A DNA stretch of 40,000 nt, taken from contig NZ_BLJA01000001.1 in the NCBI RefSeq assembly GCF_019972295.1, positions 1,611,927-1,651,926 on the forward strand. The letters are read 5' to 3'. The notes below the pieces were generated by a model, which saw nothing but the letters and a program-made list of their open reading frames with translations, was not told where the DNA came from and ran no database searches. A program made the position numbers and the translations under genes. The stretch comes from Geobacter sp. AOG2 (lineage in GTDB: Bacteria > Desulfobacterota > Desulfuromonadia > Geobacterales > Pseudopelobacteraceae). This document shows positions 14,818-23,983 of the stretch, piece by piece (position 1 is the first letter of the stretch; every line of letters begins with the position of its first letter).

Positions 14818-16221
14818 ATGGAAAATCTGCTAATCGTTGATGATAATCCGGATATCCGTCAGCAGCTTAAATGGGGATTGGGAGAACAATACGAAATCCT
14901 TCTGGCTGGAGACGTCCCTCAAGGGCTTGCAATTTTCAAAAAACAACAACCTCGTGTGGTGATTCTCGACCTAGGACTCCCCCCTCATGAAAATTCTTCC
15001 GTTGAGGGATTCCGATGCTTGGCGGAGATGCTCGATCACAACCCGACCGCAAAAATTATCATGCTGACCGGCAACAGCGAACGGGAAAATGCGCTGCAAG
15101 CCATACAGATGGGGGCCTATGATTTTTACCCTAAGCCACCAATTCTCAATGAACTTAAGGTGATCTTGGGGCGCGCCTTCCACTTGGCAAATATTGAGGA
15201 ACAGAACCGTGCTTTGCAGCGTTCTCTTGAGCTAAAATCGACCGTTGCAGGCGGAATAATCGGCCAATGTGCCGAAATGCAGACGGTGTACACTACAATC
15301 AAGAAGGTAGCGTCATCAGATGTGCCAATTATGATTACAGGTGAGAGCGGTACGGGAAAAGAACTGGTTGCACGTGCAATTCAGGAGGCCAGTCTTCGTA
15401 AAAGTGGCCCGTTTATCCCCATCAACTGCGGGGCAATTCCGGAAAATCTTCTGGAGTCGGAGTTCTTCGGACACGAGAAAGGCGCCTTTACCGGAGCACA
15501 TGCAACTGTTCAGGGAAAACTACAATATGCCCATAAAGGGACACTCTTTCTTGACGAGATCGGCGAACTTCCGGTCAATCTCCAGGTAAAGCTGCTCCGT
15601 TTTCTTCAAGAAGGGACAATTCAGAGGGTTGGTGGCCGGGAAGATATTCAGGTTGATACTCGTACTATCTGTGCCACCAATGTTGACATTCTTAAGGCCA
15701 TCAATGAAGGAAAATTCAGGGAGGACCTGTATTACCGGATCGGCGTTATCACGATCGACCTTCCCCCGCTCAGGGAACGGGGGGACGATATTCTCCTGCT
15801 GGCCCATTATTATCTGAGGCTGTTTAACGATGAACACAAGAAGAGGGTCCGACGTTTTGGCGCGGCAGCCTTAAGCTTTCTGAAGTGCTATGAATGGCCC
15901 GGTAATGTTCGTGAATTGAGGAACAGAGTCCAAAGGGCGGTAATCATGAGCGACTCGTCCGCCATTGAGCCGGCTGATCTTGGCTGCAACAACAACCAGT
16001 TGCAGCAGCCTGAACCGTCCAAGGATATTATATCTCTCAAAGAGGCGCGGGATAAGGCCGAAAGAGAGGTGATTTCTGCGGCGATTGAACGACAGCATGG
16101 CAATATCTTGAAGGCGGCCGAGGAACTGGAAATCAGCAGGCCGACCCTTTATGATCTGATGAAAAAGCATAATTTTATTGATGGGAATCGAAAAGCGGAA
16201 GCGGGGCTCGGCGAGTCGTGA
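14818..16221 (+). CDS. prsR: Sigma-54-dependent response regulator PrsR
   Basis: 467 residues in three domains. A receiver (1-120) has acidic pocket DD at 8-9, phospho-acceptor Asp51 (VVILDLGLP) and Lys106. The AAA+ domain has Walker A GESGTGKE (175-182), the sigma-54 contact loop GAFTGA (222-227) and Walker B GTLFLDEIGE (241-250). A C-terminal Fis-type helix-turn-helix (AAEELEISRPTLYDLMKKH) completes it. This is the NtrC-type activator paired with PrsK in PEP-CTERM loci. A consensus -24/-12 promoter stands before the PEP-CTERM gene 1 kb downstream, a likely target. AAAAGGA precedes the ATG. The stop codon overlaps the next gene's GTG. Confidence 0.95.
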   Translation: MENLLIVDDNPDIRQQLKWGLGEQYEILLAGDVPQGLAIFKKQQPRVVILDLGLPPHENSSVEGFRCLAEMLDHNPTAKIIMLTGNSERENALQAIQMGAYDFYPKPPILNELKVILGRAFHLANIEEQNRALQRSLELKSTVAGGIIGQCAEMQTVYTTIKKVASSDVPIMITGESGTGKELVARAIQEASLRKSGPFIPINCGAIPENLLESEFFGHEKGAFTGAHATVQGKLQYAHKGTLFLDEIGELPVNLQVKLLRFLQEGTIQRVGGREDIQVDTRTICATNVDILKAINEGKFREDLYYRIGVITIDLPPLRERGDDILLLAHYYLRLFNDEHKKRVRRFGAAALSFLKCYEWPGNVRELRNRVQRAVIMSDSSAIEPADLGCNNNQLQQPEPSKDIISLKEARDKAEREVISAAIERQHGNILKAAEELEISRPTLYDLMKKHNFIDGNRKAEAGLGES

Positions 16222-16913
16222 CTTCTTTGCGATATGCTGCTTTTGTCCGCTGTCTGCCTTTTGCGGTCTTTATGGCATTTGTAGGTTTCGATGAAGCATT
16301 CCGCCTGTTAGCGGAGAGAGGGATCATAGTCGCTGCGGAAACAACACTTTATTATCTCTATCCGGTAAAAATTGTAATTGTAGCTTTTCTCTTATATCGA
16401 TACAGAAAAGAATATACCGAAATTTCACTTAAGGGCCTGAAGAATCTTCCTGTTACGCTCGTGGTCTGTTGTACGGGGATACTAGTGTTTACCCTTTGGA
16501 TTCACATGGATTGGTCGTTTGGCGTGATGGAATCGCCAAAAGGATTTAATCCGAATCTTTTTACAAACAGGAATCTTCAAATATGTATGACCGTTTTCAG
16601 GGTTGGAGGCGCCATAGTTGTCGTCCCGATTATGGAGGAACTTTTTTGGCGTTCATTTCTTGTCCGGTATACGATACATAGTGACTTCACAAAAGTGCCC
16701 CTCGGTTTTTTTACTCTCCAGTCATTCATAATTACAGTCCTGCTATTTGGCCTTGAGCATAATTTTATTTTCGCCGGGATGTTAGCGGGCGCAATATATA
16801 ATATTGTGCTTTATAGCACTCGCAGTCTTGCCCAGTGCATGCTTGCACATTCGGTAACCAATTTGTCCCTCGCAGTGTACGTGCTTTACACGGGAAAGTG
16901 GTATTTCTGGTGA
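16218..16913 (+). CDS. Exosortase-associated CAAX-type (CPBP) intramembrane protease
   Basis: 231 residues, a polytopic membrane protein. CPBP motifs are PIMEELFWRSFLVR (Glu-Glu and Arg of motif 1), FGLEHNFIFAGMLAGAIYN (motif 2 His and Asn) and AHSVTNLS (motif 3 His). This is the CAAX prenyl protease-related family found in exosortase/EPS clusters. The GTG start at 16218 overlaps the prsR stop (GTGA), indicating translational coupling; an internal ATG at 16272 would cut into the first membrane helix and is less likely. Its substrate is unknown; a role in processing PEP-CTERM or polymer-export components is inferred from context only. Confidence 0.88.
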   Translation: MTSLRYAAFVRCLPFAVFMAFVGFDEAFRLLAERGIIVAAETTLYYLYPVKIVIVAFLLYRYRKEYTEISLKGLKNLPVTLVVCCTGILVFTLWIHMDWSFGVMESPKGFNPNLFTNRNLQICMTVFRVGGAIVVVPIMEELFWRSFLVRYTIHSDFTKVPLGFFTLQSFIITVLLFGLEHNFIFAGMLAGAIYNIVLYSTRSLAQCMLAHSVTNLSLAVYVLYTGKWYFW

Positions 16914-17020
16914 TGCTCCAACCGCATCCGCAATATGCAAAACAGAAAAGGACATGTTGAAGAATGTTACAGAATCCACTTCACGTGTTTGATTTGGAAT
17001 TACCCCCACTAATTCATTTC

Positions 17021-17075
17021 GTCAAGAATAGCCCCGATCATGTTTGATGGGCATTTATCTCTTCTTGACCCCCAC
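17021..17075. promoter_or_regulatory. Candidate PrsR enhancer region upstream of the sigma-54 promoter
   Basis: GTCAAGAA (17021-17028) and TTCTTGAC (17062-17069) are perfect inverted 8-mers. ACCCCCAC also occurs as direct repeats at 17002-17009 and 17068-17075. They lie roughly 140-210 bp before the predicted start, a normal distance for activator sites of NtrC-type proteins. PrsR's motif is not known to me, so this is a weak assignment. Confidence 0.3.
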
Positions 17076-17183
17076 CTCTGCAATTTCTTTTCCTTTGTCT
17101 CTTATGGCGTCGGATAATTTTACACATCCATTTTTGAGTCTAAATTAATATAAAAAAAGCAATTAAATTATCTAGTTAAAAAA

Positions 17184-17199
17184 TGGCACTTAAATTGCA
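17184..17199 (+). promoter_or_regulatory. Sigma-54 (-24/-12) promoter of the PEP-CTERM gene
   Basis: TGGCAC at 17184-17189, five bases, then TTGCA at 17195-17199: a full match in sequence and spacing to the RpoN consensus TGGCAC-N5-TTGCA. Transcription would start near 17211, about 77 bases before the gene. An RpoN-dependent activator (PrsR) is encoded just upstream. Confidence 0.85.
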
Positions 17200-17287
17200 A
17201 ACTATCAGCAACAGGTATTGCTCAACAAAGAACAGAACGAGGATTCGGTTATTTTGCCAAAATAAATAAATTAAGGAGGGATAAAAA

Positions 17288-17944
17288 ATGAAAAAAATAA
17301 TGTTATTTCTGGCTGGTACGATATTTATGTTGGGGTTGTCTACGATGGCACAAGCTTTCACTATGACCTTGAGCAGTGGAAGTGAAACAGTTGTGGTAAA
17401 TGATAATGGCGTTAATGATTTTAACTCGGCGATAAATGGTATTATGTATTCAGGTAGTATAAATGGTATTAGTGTAAGTGCAATCGGAACGTCTATTTTT
17501 GATCAAAATAGCGGATCTTTTGATATCAGCTCTTTTGTTTTCAGGGGAACTGGTTCTATAACTATCAAGTTGACTGATTCTGGCCTTGTCCTTGATACGT
17601 ATGCCATATCACCTAATCTTAGTGTTGGCGAGTATTTATCAAGCACGAGCAGTTCAAATGTACAGCTAACATCTGACGTGTTGGTCAATGGGGTCTCTGT
17701 TCCAGGTGTTTCCACAACCGTGACAGGTATGGGTAGCTCTACAACTTCTGGATTGGCTACCGTCGGTAATACCTTCTCGCTCGATGAGATCATAACAGCT
17801 ACTCTAACAGGTAATTCTTCCGTAAGTATTGATGGTCTTGTGAATGTCGCTCCTGTTCCTGAGCCCGGAACGATGCTCCTGCTGGGAATCGGTTTGATTT
17901 CACTTGCTGTCGTAAGCAAGCGCAAGATGAACAAACAATCCTAA
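17288..17944 (+). CDS. PEP-CTERM sorting domain-containing exported protein
   Basis: 218 residues; ATG at 17288 with AAGGAGGG 7 bases upstream. A signal peptide (MKKIMLFLAGTIFMLGLS, then cleavage near AQA) is followed by about 165 Ser/Thr/Asn/Gly-rich residues of predicted beta type without a known domain. The C-terminus is a textbook PEP-CTERM tail: VPEPGTMLLLGIGL, a hydrophobic segment, then KRKMNKQS. It is the presumed substrate of the exosortase at 11032 and sits behind the sigma-54 promoter. It is the only PEP-CTERM protein in this window; others are expected elsewhere in the genome. There is no cysteine outside the signal region. Confidence 0.93.
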   Translation: MKKIMLFLAGTIFMLGLSTMAQAFTMTLSSGSETVVVNDNGVNDFNSAINGIMYSGSINGISVSAIGTSIFDQNSGSFDISSFVFRGTGSITIKLTDSGLVLDTYAISPNLSVGEYLSSTSSSNVQLTSDVLVNGVSVPGVSTTVTGMGSSTTSGLATVGNTFSLDEIITATLTGNSSVSIDGLVNVAPVPEPGTMLLLGIGLISLAVVSKRKMNKQS

Positions 17945-17969
17945 TCCTTTCCTTACAACCCTGATATCT

Positions 17970-18003
17970 AACGGCGGTTAATTTAATTAACCGCCGTTTT
18001 TTT
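17970..18003 (+). terminator. Rho-independent terminator after the PEP-CTERM gene
   Basis: The 11-bp perfect stem ACGGCGGTTAA/TTAACCGCCGT is followed by seven T residues. It separates the exosortase locus from the aro operon. Confidence 0.92.
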
Positions 18004-18207
18004 ATGCCTACTTGGCAAGGGGGCGGGAGGCAGATTGCGGTCTGGGTGCGCAAGCCAGGTCCGGAGGAAAACCGTCTTCCAAAAATAATGATGGCACCTT
18101 GATGTTTCCCTAACGCATTGTTATTGATCTGTTGTGTTTTGCCTTGCCGTCTGCCGGGGTTAAATGGTAATTTAGGCTCAATTTGAGAGACTCAATGGAG
18201 GCTTTTT

Positions 18208-19395
18208 GTGAGTATGTTCCGCTACCTGACTGCGGGGGAATCCCATGGGCCGCAATTGACGGCAATTATCGAAGGCCTTCCGGCCGGGGCTCGGCTTTCG
18301 GCTGACAGTATCAACCATGACTTGGCTCGGCGCCAGCAGGGGTACGGCCGCGGCGACCGAATGAAGATCGAGACGGATACGGTCAACATTTTGTCGGGCG
18401 TGCGCTGGGGCGAAACACTTGGTTCACCGGTGACACTGGTGGTGGGCAATCGCGACTGGGAAAACTGGCGAGAGAAGATGTCGCCGCTGGCGACACATCG
18501 TATGGACGGTATTGCGGTGACTCGTCCACGCCCCGGACATGCGGACCTGACCGGGGCTTTAAAGTATGGGCACGAGGATGTGCGCAATATTCTGGAACGC
18601 TCCAGTGCCCGCGAGACAGCCGTGCGTGTGGCAGTGGGAGCCGTAGCCAAGGCACTTCTGCGTGAGTTCGACATTATGGTCGGCGGATTCGTGACCGAGG
18701 TCGGAGGGGTGGAGGCACAGCGTCCCGATCTCCCGCTGGAGGAGTTGTGGAGTCTTGCCTCCCAATCGGAGCTTTTCTGCTGTGACCGTGATGCCGAGGT
18801 GGAGATGAAGCGACTGATAGATTTCAGCAAGGCCGATGGCGATACCTTGGGTGGGGTTGTAGAGGTGCAGGTCAGCGGCGTCCCTCCGGGTTTGGGTAGC
18901 TATGTCCAGTGGGATCGCAAACTGGATGCCCGCTTGGCAATGGCATTGATGAGTGTCCAGGCCATCAAGGGGGTCGAGGTCGGTATCGGTTTTGATGCGG
19001 CCCGCAGGCCAGGTTCCCAGGTGCATGACGAACTGTTCCGGGACGAGGAGCGCCTTAGTCAGGGGGCGGCAACCGCTTATTATCGCCAAACCAACCGCGC
19101 AGGCGGTATCGAGGGTGGGATGTCGAATGGCGAGGTCATTGTACTCAGGGCGGCCATGAAGCCGATACCCACTCTCTACAAGCCGCTTCGCTCGGTTGAT
19201 ATGCAGACTCATGAGCCGTATGAGGCGGCTGTGGAACGCTCCGACACCTGCGCCGTGCCGGCTGCTCTGGTTGTAGCCGAGGCGGTTGTGGCCATAGAAA
19301 TCGCTGATGCCTTCCTGGAAAAATTCGGCGGCGATTCAATCCGGGAAATCCGGCGTAATTATGAAGGTTACCGGGCTCAGGTGAGCAATGCTTGA
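18208..19395 (+). CDS. aroC: Chorismate synthase
   Basis: 395 residues. It converts 5-enolpyruvylshikimate 3-phosphate to chorismate using reduced FMN, the last shikimate step. Family signatures are present: [18 protein letters not shown] near the N-terminus, [34 protein letters not shown] and [11 protein letters not shown]. The GTG at 18208 has GGAG 7 bases upstream; the ATG at 18214 is spaced too far, so GTG is preferred. It leads a tightly overlapping operon; the aroK start lies inside its last codons. Its product also feeds MqnA, encoded at 27769. Confidence 0.98.
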   Translation: MSMFRYLTAGESHGPQLTAIIEGLPAGARLSADSINHDLARRQQGYGRGDRMKIETDTVNILSGVRWGETLGSPVTLVVGNRDWENWREKMSPLATHRMDGIAVTRPRPGHADLTGALKYGHEDVRNILERSSARETAVRVAVGAVAKALLREFDIMVGGFVTEVGGVEAQRPDLPLEELWSLASQSELFCCDRDAEVEMKRLIDFSKADGDTLGGVVEVQVSGVPPGLGSYVQWDRKLDARLAMALMSVQAIKGVEVGIGFDAARRPGSQVHDELFRDEERLSQGAATAYYRQTNRAGGIEGGMSNGEVIVLRAAMKPIPTLYKPLRSVDMQTHEPYEAAVERSDTCAVPAALVVAEAVVAIEIADAFLEKFGGDSIREIRRNYEGYRAQVSNA

Positions 19396-19906
19396 ACGGC
19401 CGCTAATCCTCACCGGTTTTATGGGAGCGGGTAAGAGCAGTATCGGCCGTCTGCTGGCAGGCAAACTTAAGTGCCCCTTCATTGATCTTGATGCCGAGAT
19501 CGTTGCCGTGGCGGGCCGCTCCATCAATGCTATCTTTGCTGAAGAAGGGGAGGCTGTCTTCCGCGTTCTGGAAAGCTCGTGCCTGGAACACGCTCTGCAC
19601 CGGGGTGGGGCGGTGATCGCAACTGGTGGCGGTGCGGTCATTGCTGATGCAAACCGCGCCTTGATGCGGGCGTCCGGGGTGGTGGTCAATCTGACCGCTC
19701 CATTTGACCGGATTATGGAGCGCCTTTCCGGCGCCACAGACCGACCTCTGTATGCTGGTGACGACCCGGCAACACGTGCGAAAACGCTGTTGGAGCAGCG
19801 TGAACAATTTTATAACGACGCCGATATAAGAATTGACACGGATGGGAAATCCGTGGAAGATGTGGCGGCAGAGATTCTAGGGTATTTAAGGGGTTTGGAA
19901 GCGTGA
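19388..19906 (+). CDS. aroK: Shikimate kinase
   Basis: 172 residues, the usual size. It phosphorylates shikimate at the 3-hydroxyl with ATP. Walker [10 protein letters not shown] (10-18), shikimate-binding DLDAEI (33-38), FRVLESS with the binding Arg59, and the glycine triplet ATGGGAV (78-84) are all present, as is the lid-region Arg in GATDRPLY. It overlaps aroC by 8 bases, and its stop overlaps the aroB GTG, so translation is probably coupled. Confidence 0.97.
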   Translation: MLERPLILTGFMGAGKSSIGRLLAGKLKCPFIDLDAEIVAVAGRSINAIFAEEGEAVFRVLESSCLEHALHRGGAVIATGGGAVIADANRALMRASGVVVNLTAPFDRIMERLSGATDRPLYAGDDPATRAKTLLEQREQFYNDADIRIDTDGKSVEDVAAEILGYLRGLEA

Positions 19907-20982
19907 GCGTCGTTACCGTCAACCTGGGAGAGAGCAGTTATGATATCCTGATCGAAAGCGGTTCATTGCCGACGCTTGGTCAGAGGTGCACCTCCCTCGG
20001 CTTGACCGGCCGGGCTGCGGTTGTCACTAATCCGACGGTGAATGCGCTGTATGGCGAGGCGGTACGGCGTTCTCTGACGGAGGCCGGCTGCTCGGTCGCG
20101 TTGATCGAAATGCCCGATGGCGAGGAATTCAAGAATGCTGCCACGCTGGGTAGCGTTTATGACGCCTTGATAGAAGCCGGCTTGGACCGGAGATCGTTCA
20201 TTGTCGCCCTTGGTGGCGGTGTGGTGGGTGATCTGGCCGGTTTTGCCGCTGCAACGTTTCTGCGTGGCATTCCTTTCGTCCAGGTGCCGACAACTCTCTT
20301 GGCGCAGGTAGACAGTAGTGTTGGGGGTAAAACTGCCATCGACCACCCTCGGGGGAAGAACCTGATAGGTGCATTCTACCAACCGCGGCTGGTGTTGATC
20401 GATGTGGATACCCTGGCAACGCTGCCGGAGCGGGAATATCGGGCAGGTCTTGCCGAGGTTGTCAAATACGGCATAGCCATTGATGGGCCTTTTTTCGAGT
20501 ATTTGGAACGGAATATTGATGCGCTGTCGGCAATGGGACGTGAGTGCCTCATGACGGTCATTCAGCGCTGTTGCGAATTAAAGGCCATGGTGGTTGAACG
20601 GGATGAAAAGGAGGCTGGTCTCCGCGAAGTGCTTAATTATGGCCACACATTGGGTCATGCCCTGGAGACCCTGGCCGGCTATCGAAGTTTGGTGCATGGG
20701 GAAGCCGTGGCGATCGGTATGGTGTTGGCGGCACGCATATGCTCTCTGCGGGGAGAGTGCCGGGATGATGATGTGACCAGGATAAAGGCGCTTCTCGGTA
20801 GCCTTGGCCTCTCCGTTACACCACCGGAGGTGAAGCGTTCACAGTTGCTGGATGTCTTGCTCAAGGATAAAAAGAGCCGAGCCGGGGCCATCAACTTCAT
20901 CTGCAACCAGGGGATTGGCAACCATACCGTTGCACAGCTTTCACCGGAAGAACTACTTACGTTAAGCGGGCTGGGGGTGTGA
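19903..20982 (+). CDS. aroB: 3-Dehydroquinate synthase
   Basis: 359 residues. It cyclises DAHP to 3-dehydroquinate with NAD and a divalent metal. Motifs: GGGVVGDLAGFAA (104-116), PTTLLAQVDSSVGGKTAI (129-146), AGLAEVVKYG with a metal-ligand Glu, and NYGHTLGHALE plus VHGEAVAIGM with the two metal-ligand His. The GTG start overlaps the aroK stop codon (GTGA). It is the third shikimate gene in the operon. Confidence 0.98.
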   Translation: MSVVTVNLGESSYDILIESGSLPTLGQRCTSLGLTGRAAVVTNPTVNALYGEAVRRSLTEAGCSVALIEMPDGEEFKNAATLGSVYDALIEAGLDRRSFIVALGGGVVGDLAGFAAATFLRGIPFVQVPTTLLAQVDSSVGGKTAIDHPRGKNLIGAFYQPRLVLIDVDTLATLPEREYRAGLAEVVKYGIAIDGPFFEYLERNIDALSAMGRECLMTVIQRCCELKAMVVERDEKEAGLREVLNYGHTLGHALETLAGYRSLVHGEAVAIGMVLAARICSLRGECRDDDVTRIKALLGSLGLSVTPPEVKRSQLLDVLLKDKKSRAGAINFICNQGIGNHTVAQLSPEELLTLSGLGV

Positions 20983-20984
20983 TC

Positions 20985-21977
20985 ATGCAGCAGGACAGCG
21001 GGTCATTCTGGACTGATATCAAGGCATACGAGGAGCGCCTTGCGGCAAACCCCGATTCTTTTTGCTTTGCCCGACTGGCGGAGATCTATCTCAAGGTCGG
21101 CTTGACGGATGATGCACTCCATGTAGCCAGAAAAGGCGTGATAAGGCATCCGGGGCATATCGCCGGCCAGCGGGCCTTGGCCATGGCCTGTCATGCCAAA
21201 GGGTTGACGGATGAGTGCCGGTCAGCACTGGAACAGGTTGTTACGGCGATACCTGAAGACATGGAAGCCCTGAAGCTGTTGGGACGACTCTATGCCGGAT
21301 CGGGAGATGACCGCGCCGCCGTCGAGATTTTGAACATCGTGCTGGACCTAAACCCGGATGACGACGAGTGCCGCCTTGAACTGGAGGCCCTTGTGCGCAA
21401 CACCCAGCAGATCGCTACCACCGGATTAGCGCCTGAAGCTGATATAGTAATGGCCTCCCGAGAACGTCGGGATTCTGAATTCGTTGCCTATGACGATGAA
21501 GACGAGATCATCGAGGATCTGGACATTCTGGAGTTGGACGAAGGCGATCTGATCGAAGAGATTTCCGTGGGTAACGAAGAGGAAGCTGAACGGGCAGAGG
21601 CAGTTCACCACGACCCGCTTTCCACCACCACCCTAGCCGAGCTTTACGTGCAGCAGGGGTTTGTCTCAAAGGCGCTCGCTATCTATCAGACTATTCTTGC
21701 AGACGACCCTGCTAATAGTGTCGCACTGACACGGATCGCTGAACTTTCGGCCACAGAGGCGAGTCGGACCAAGCCATGGGACGATGCCGCCCTGGCAGTC
21801 TCGGACGATTTTGAGCAGGCAGAATTCGGTGATTCCGACGAAGTACGGGTCGAGCCTCCGCCCGCGGCATCCACGGTCGCCGATTCGGGCCTGCAGTCTC
21901 GGGGAGAGGCCGGCAATGCCCTAGCAACCCTAGAGGAATGGCTTGAAAATATCAGGAGGATCAAGGCATGTCGCTAA
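20985..21977 (+). CDS. TPR-repeat protein of the aro operon
   Basis: 330 residues, cytoplasmic (no signal peptide). Three or more tetratricopeptide repeats lie in the first 150 residues (CFARLAEIYLKVGLTDDAL, then ALAMACHAKGLTDECRSAL, then LLGRLYAGSGDDRAAVEIL). A very acidic linker follows (YDDEDEIIEDLDILELDEGD), then another TPR (LAELYVQQGFVSKALAIYQ). The start is the ATG at 20985, with GGGGGTG upstream, or the GTG at 20979. The gene overlaps the downstream roadblock gene by 10 bases, so the two products probably work together, for example as a scaffold plus a small-GTPase regulator. Function unknown. Confidence 0.85.
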   Translation: MQQDSGSFWTDIKAYEERLAANPDSFCFARLAEIYLKVGLTDDALHVARKGVIRHPGHIAGQRALAMACHAKGLTDECRSALEQVVTAIPEDMEALKLLGRLYAGSGDDRAAVEILNIVLDLNPDDDECRLELEALVRNTQQIATTGLAPEADIVMASRERRDSEFVAYDDEDEIIEDLDILELDEGDLIEEISVGNEEEAERAEAVHHDPLSTTTLAELYVQQGFVSKALAIYQTILADDPANSVALTRIAELSATEASRTKPWDDAALAVSDDFEQAEFGDSDEVRVEPPPAASTVADSGLQSRGEAGNALATLEEWLENIRRIKACR

Positions 21978-22330
21978 GGGAGACCCTGAAAGAAATCGTG
22001 GAGAATGTCGAAGGCGGTTTGGCAGCAATGATCATGGCCTATGACGGAATCCCCATCGACGAGATTACGGTTCCCCAGTCAGAATTTGATCTTCAATCAC
22101 TGTCGGTTGAATATGCGACGGTCCTCAAGGAGATTAAGCGTGCGGCCGAACTCGTGAAGGCCGGTGCCATGGAAGAGGTTTCCATCACCACCAACCGGAC
22201 TCGGGTGGCACTTCGCGTTCTGAATGAAGATCTGTTCGCAGTCCTGATCGTGACCAGAGACGGTAATTTTGGTAAGGGGCGCTACCTGCTGCGTCTCAAG
22301 GCATACGATCTGGCTCGGGAGTTGGCCTGA
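21968..22330 (+). CDS. Roadblock/LC7 domain protein (MglB-like)
   Basis: 120 residues forming a single roadblock/LC7 domain ([18 protein letters not shown] near the start, [19 protein letters not shown] near the end). AGGAGG stands 9 bases before the ATG. Bacterial roadblock proteins such as MglB act as GTPase-activating partners of Ras-like MglA in polarity and motility. No MglA-type GTPase is in this window, so the partner is elsewhere or the function differs. It is inserted between aroB and aroQ and overlaps the TPR gene. Confidence 0.85.
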   Translation: MSLRETLKEIVENVEGGLAAMIMAYDGIPIDEITVPQSEFDLQSLSVEYATVLKEIKRAAELVKAGAMEEVSITTNRTRVALRVLNEDLFAVLIVTRDGNFGKGRYLLRLKAYDLARELA

Positions 22331-22332
22331 CC

Positions 22333-22770
22333 ATGAAATTCCTCGTCCTGCACGGTCCCAACCTTAATCTGCTCGGCCGGCGTGAACCTGACGTCTATGG
22401 CTCGCTGACATTGGAGGAGATAAACGCTGCCATTGAAGAGCTGGCCTCTGAACTTGGCTGTTCCGTAGTGTTTTTGCAGTCGAATGCCGAGGGCGCCCTG
22501 ATCGACGCCATTCAGGCTTCCGTGGGACATTATGACGGTATTGTTATCAACCCGGCGGCCTATACCCACACCAGCGTCGCCATTCGTGACGCCTTGGCGT
22601 CGGTAGGCGTTCCGTTTGTCGAGGTTCATCTTTCCAATATTCACCGTCGCGAAGAGTTTCGCCACAAGAGTCTGACTGCTGCCCTGGCGGTAGGGCAGAT
22701 TTGCGGTTTCGGCTGCGACAGTTATCTGCTTGGATTGCGGGCTCTTTTTAGTTATGGTAAAAAACATTAG
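22333..22770 (+). CDS. aroQ: 3-Dehydroquinate dehydratase, type II
   Basis: 145 residues, normal for the dodecameric type II enzyme. It dehydrates 3-dehydroquinate to 3-dehydroshikimate. Present are [17 protein letters not shown] with catalytic Tyr22, the loop Arg, the [16 protein letters not shown] substrate site, and [17 protein letters not shown] with the catalytic His. It follows the roadblock gene by 2 bases. Confidence 0.97.
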   Translation: MKFLVLHGPNLNLLGRREPDVYGSLTLEEINAAIEELASELGCSVVFLQSNAEGALIDAIQASVGHYDGIVINPAAYTHTSVAIRDALASVGVPFVEVHLSNIHRREEFRHKSLTAALAVGQICGFGCDSYLLGLRALFSYGKKH

Positions 22771-22854
22771 TCCGCCAAGTTTGTCGAAAATCTCCCGGAA
22801 TAACAAAAACAGTTAAGAATTGTTCAAAAACAGTTTGTGGTGATGGTTTCATTT

Positions 22855-23922
22855 ATGCTAAAAAACAGGCGTTCCCATCTGGTTCGGTTCTTTGAAGAGT
22901 ATTCGTTGGATTGTATCCTGTTCACGAATCTGCACAATATCCGTTACCTGTGCGGGTTCAGCGGATCGGAAGGTGCTTTGCTGCTGACACGGGATGCGGG
23001 TTGGTTTCTCTGTGACTCGCGGTATACCACCCAGGCCTCTGTTGAGGTGGGGGAAACAGAGATTCTGGAATTCACGTCAAAGCAGGAATCCATAGCCGCG
23101 CTGGTCAAGGAACAAGGTTTTTCGCGCATAGGTTTTGAGTCTACCCAGACCACTGTGGCATTCTTCACAGCGCTTTCTTCCACCCTGACCGATTGCGAAC
23201 TGGTGGCTCTGGGGGCTGAACTGGATGCTATCCGTTCCTGTAAGGATGCTGATGAATTGCAACGACTTTCCGACGTTGCGGCTCTTTCATCGGCTGCCCT
23301 TATGGCTATCAGGTCGCTTCTCAAACCGGGTATCAAGGAGAGAGAGATCGCTCTGGAACTGGAGTTGGAGATGCGCCGGCGCGGCGCGGACGGCAGGGCG
23401 TTCGACTTTATTGTTGCTTCGGGGGTGCGTGGCTCCATGCCACACGGTGTCGCCTCCGAAAAGGCGCTTCAAACAGGTGAACTGGTAACGATCGACTTTG
23501 GCGCCATCAAGGATGGTTATCATTCCGACGAGACAGTAACCGTAGCGATTGGCGATCTTGGCGAGCGCCAGCGGGTTATCCATGAGATCGTCAGGACGGC
23601 CCACGATATGGCCATTGCCGCGGTCAGGCCAGGCATTTCCTGCAAGGAACTGGATACCGTGGCGCGCGAGTACATACGGGAGCGTGGTTACGGGGACTAT
23701 TTCGGACACGGGTTGGGACATGGCGTCGGCTTGGACATTCACGAAAAACCGGTGCTCTCCCCGCGCGGTGACGCGGTTGTCGCCGAGGGGATGGTCTTCA
23801 CCATTGAACCCGGTATCTATATTCCTGGTTTTGGCGGCGTTAGGATAGAGGATACGGTTGCGGTCACCGCCGATGGCTGCCGGGTGCTGACCACTGCGCC
23901 CAAGGATTTGTTCATTTTGTAG
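22855..23922 (+). CDS. Xaa-Pro aminopeptidase/dipeptidase, M24 family
   Basis: About 355 residues. An N-terminal creatinase-like domain (LDCILFTNLHNIRYLCGFSGS) is followed by an M24 pita-bread domain. The dinuclear metal ligands are present: Asp in VTIDFGA, Asp in YHSDETV, His in GHGLGHGVGLDIHE, Glu in FTIEPGIY and Glu in VRIEDTV. It removes residues ahead of proline in peptides. The start is uncertain; I favour the ATG at 22855 (MLKNRRSHLVRF), but GTG 22837 and ATG 22843 are in frame and none has a strong ribosome-binding site. It commonly precedes accBC in such operons. Confidence 0.93.
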   Translation: MLKNRRSHLVRFFEEYSLDCILFTNLHNIRYLCGFSGSEGALLLTRDAGWFLCDSRYTTQASVEVGETEILEFTSKQESIAALVKEQGFSRIGFESTQTTVAFFTALSSTLTDCELVALGAELDAIRSCKDADELQRLSDVAALSSAALMAIRSLLKPGIKEREIALELELEMRRRGADGRAFDFIVASGVRGSMPHGVASEKALQTGELVTIDFGAIKDGYHSDETVTVAIGDLGERQRVIHEIVRTAHDMAIAAVRPGISCKELDTVAREYIRERGYGDYFGHGLGHGVGLDIHEKPVLSPRGDAVVAEGMVFTIEPGIYIPGFGGVRIEDTVAVTADGCRVLTTAPKDLFIL

Positions 23923-23983
23923 TACCATATTCATACTGGGCGTATACCTGGTACCATGAAACTGCATTCAAAGGAGAAACGTG

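Noticed and set aside
18090-18105. TGGCAC upstream of aroC as a sigma-54 promoter
   Set aside because: The -12 element is missing: the bases at the right spacing are TGTTT, not TTGCA.
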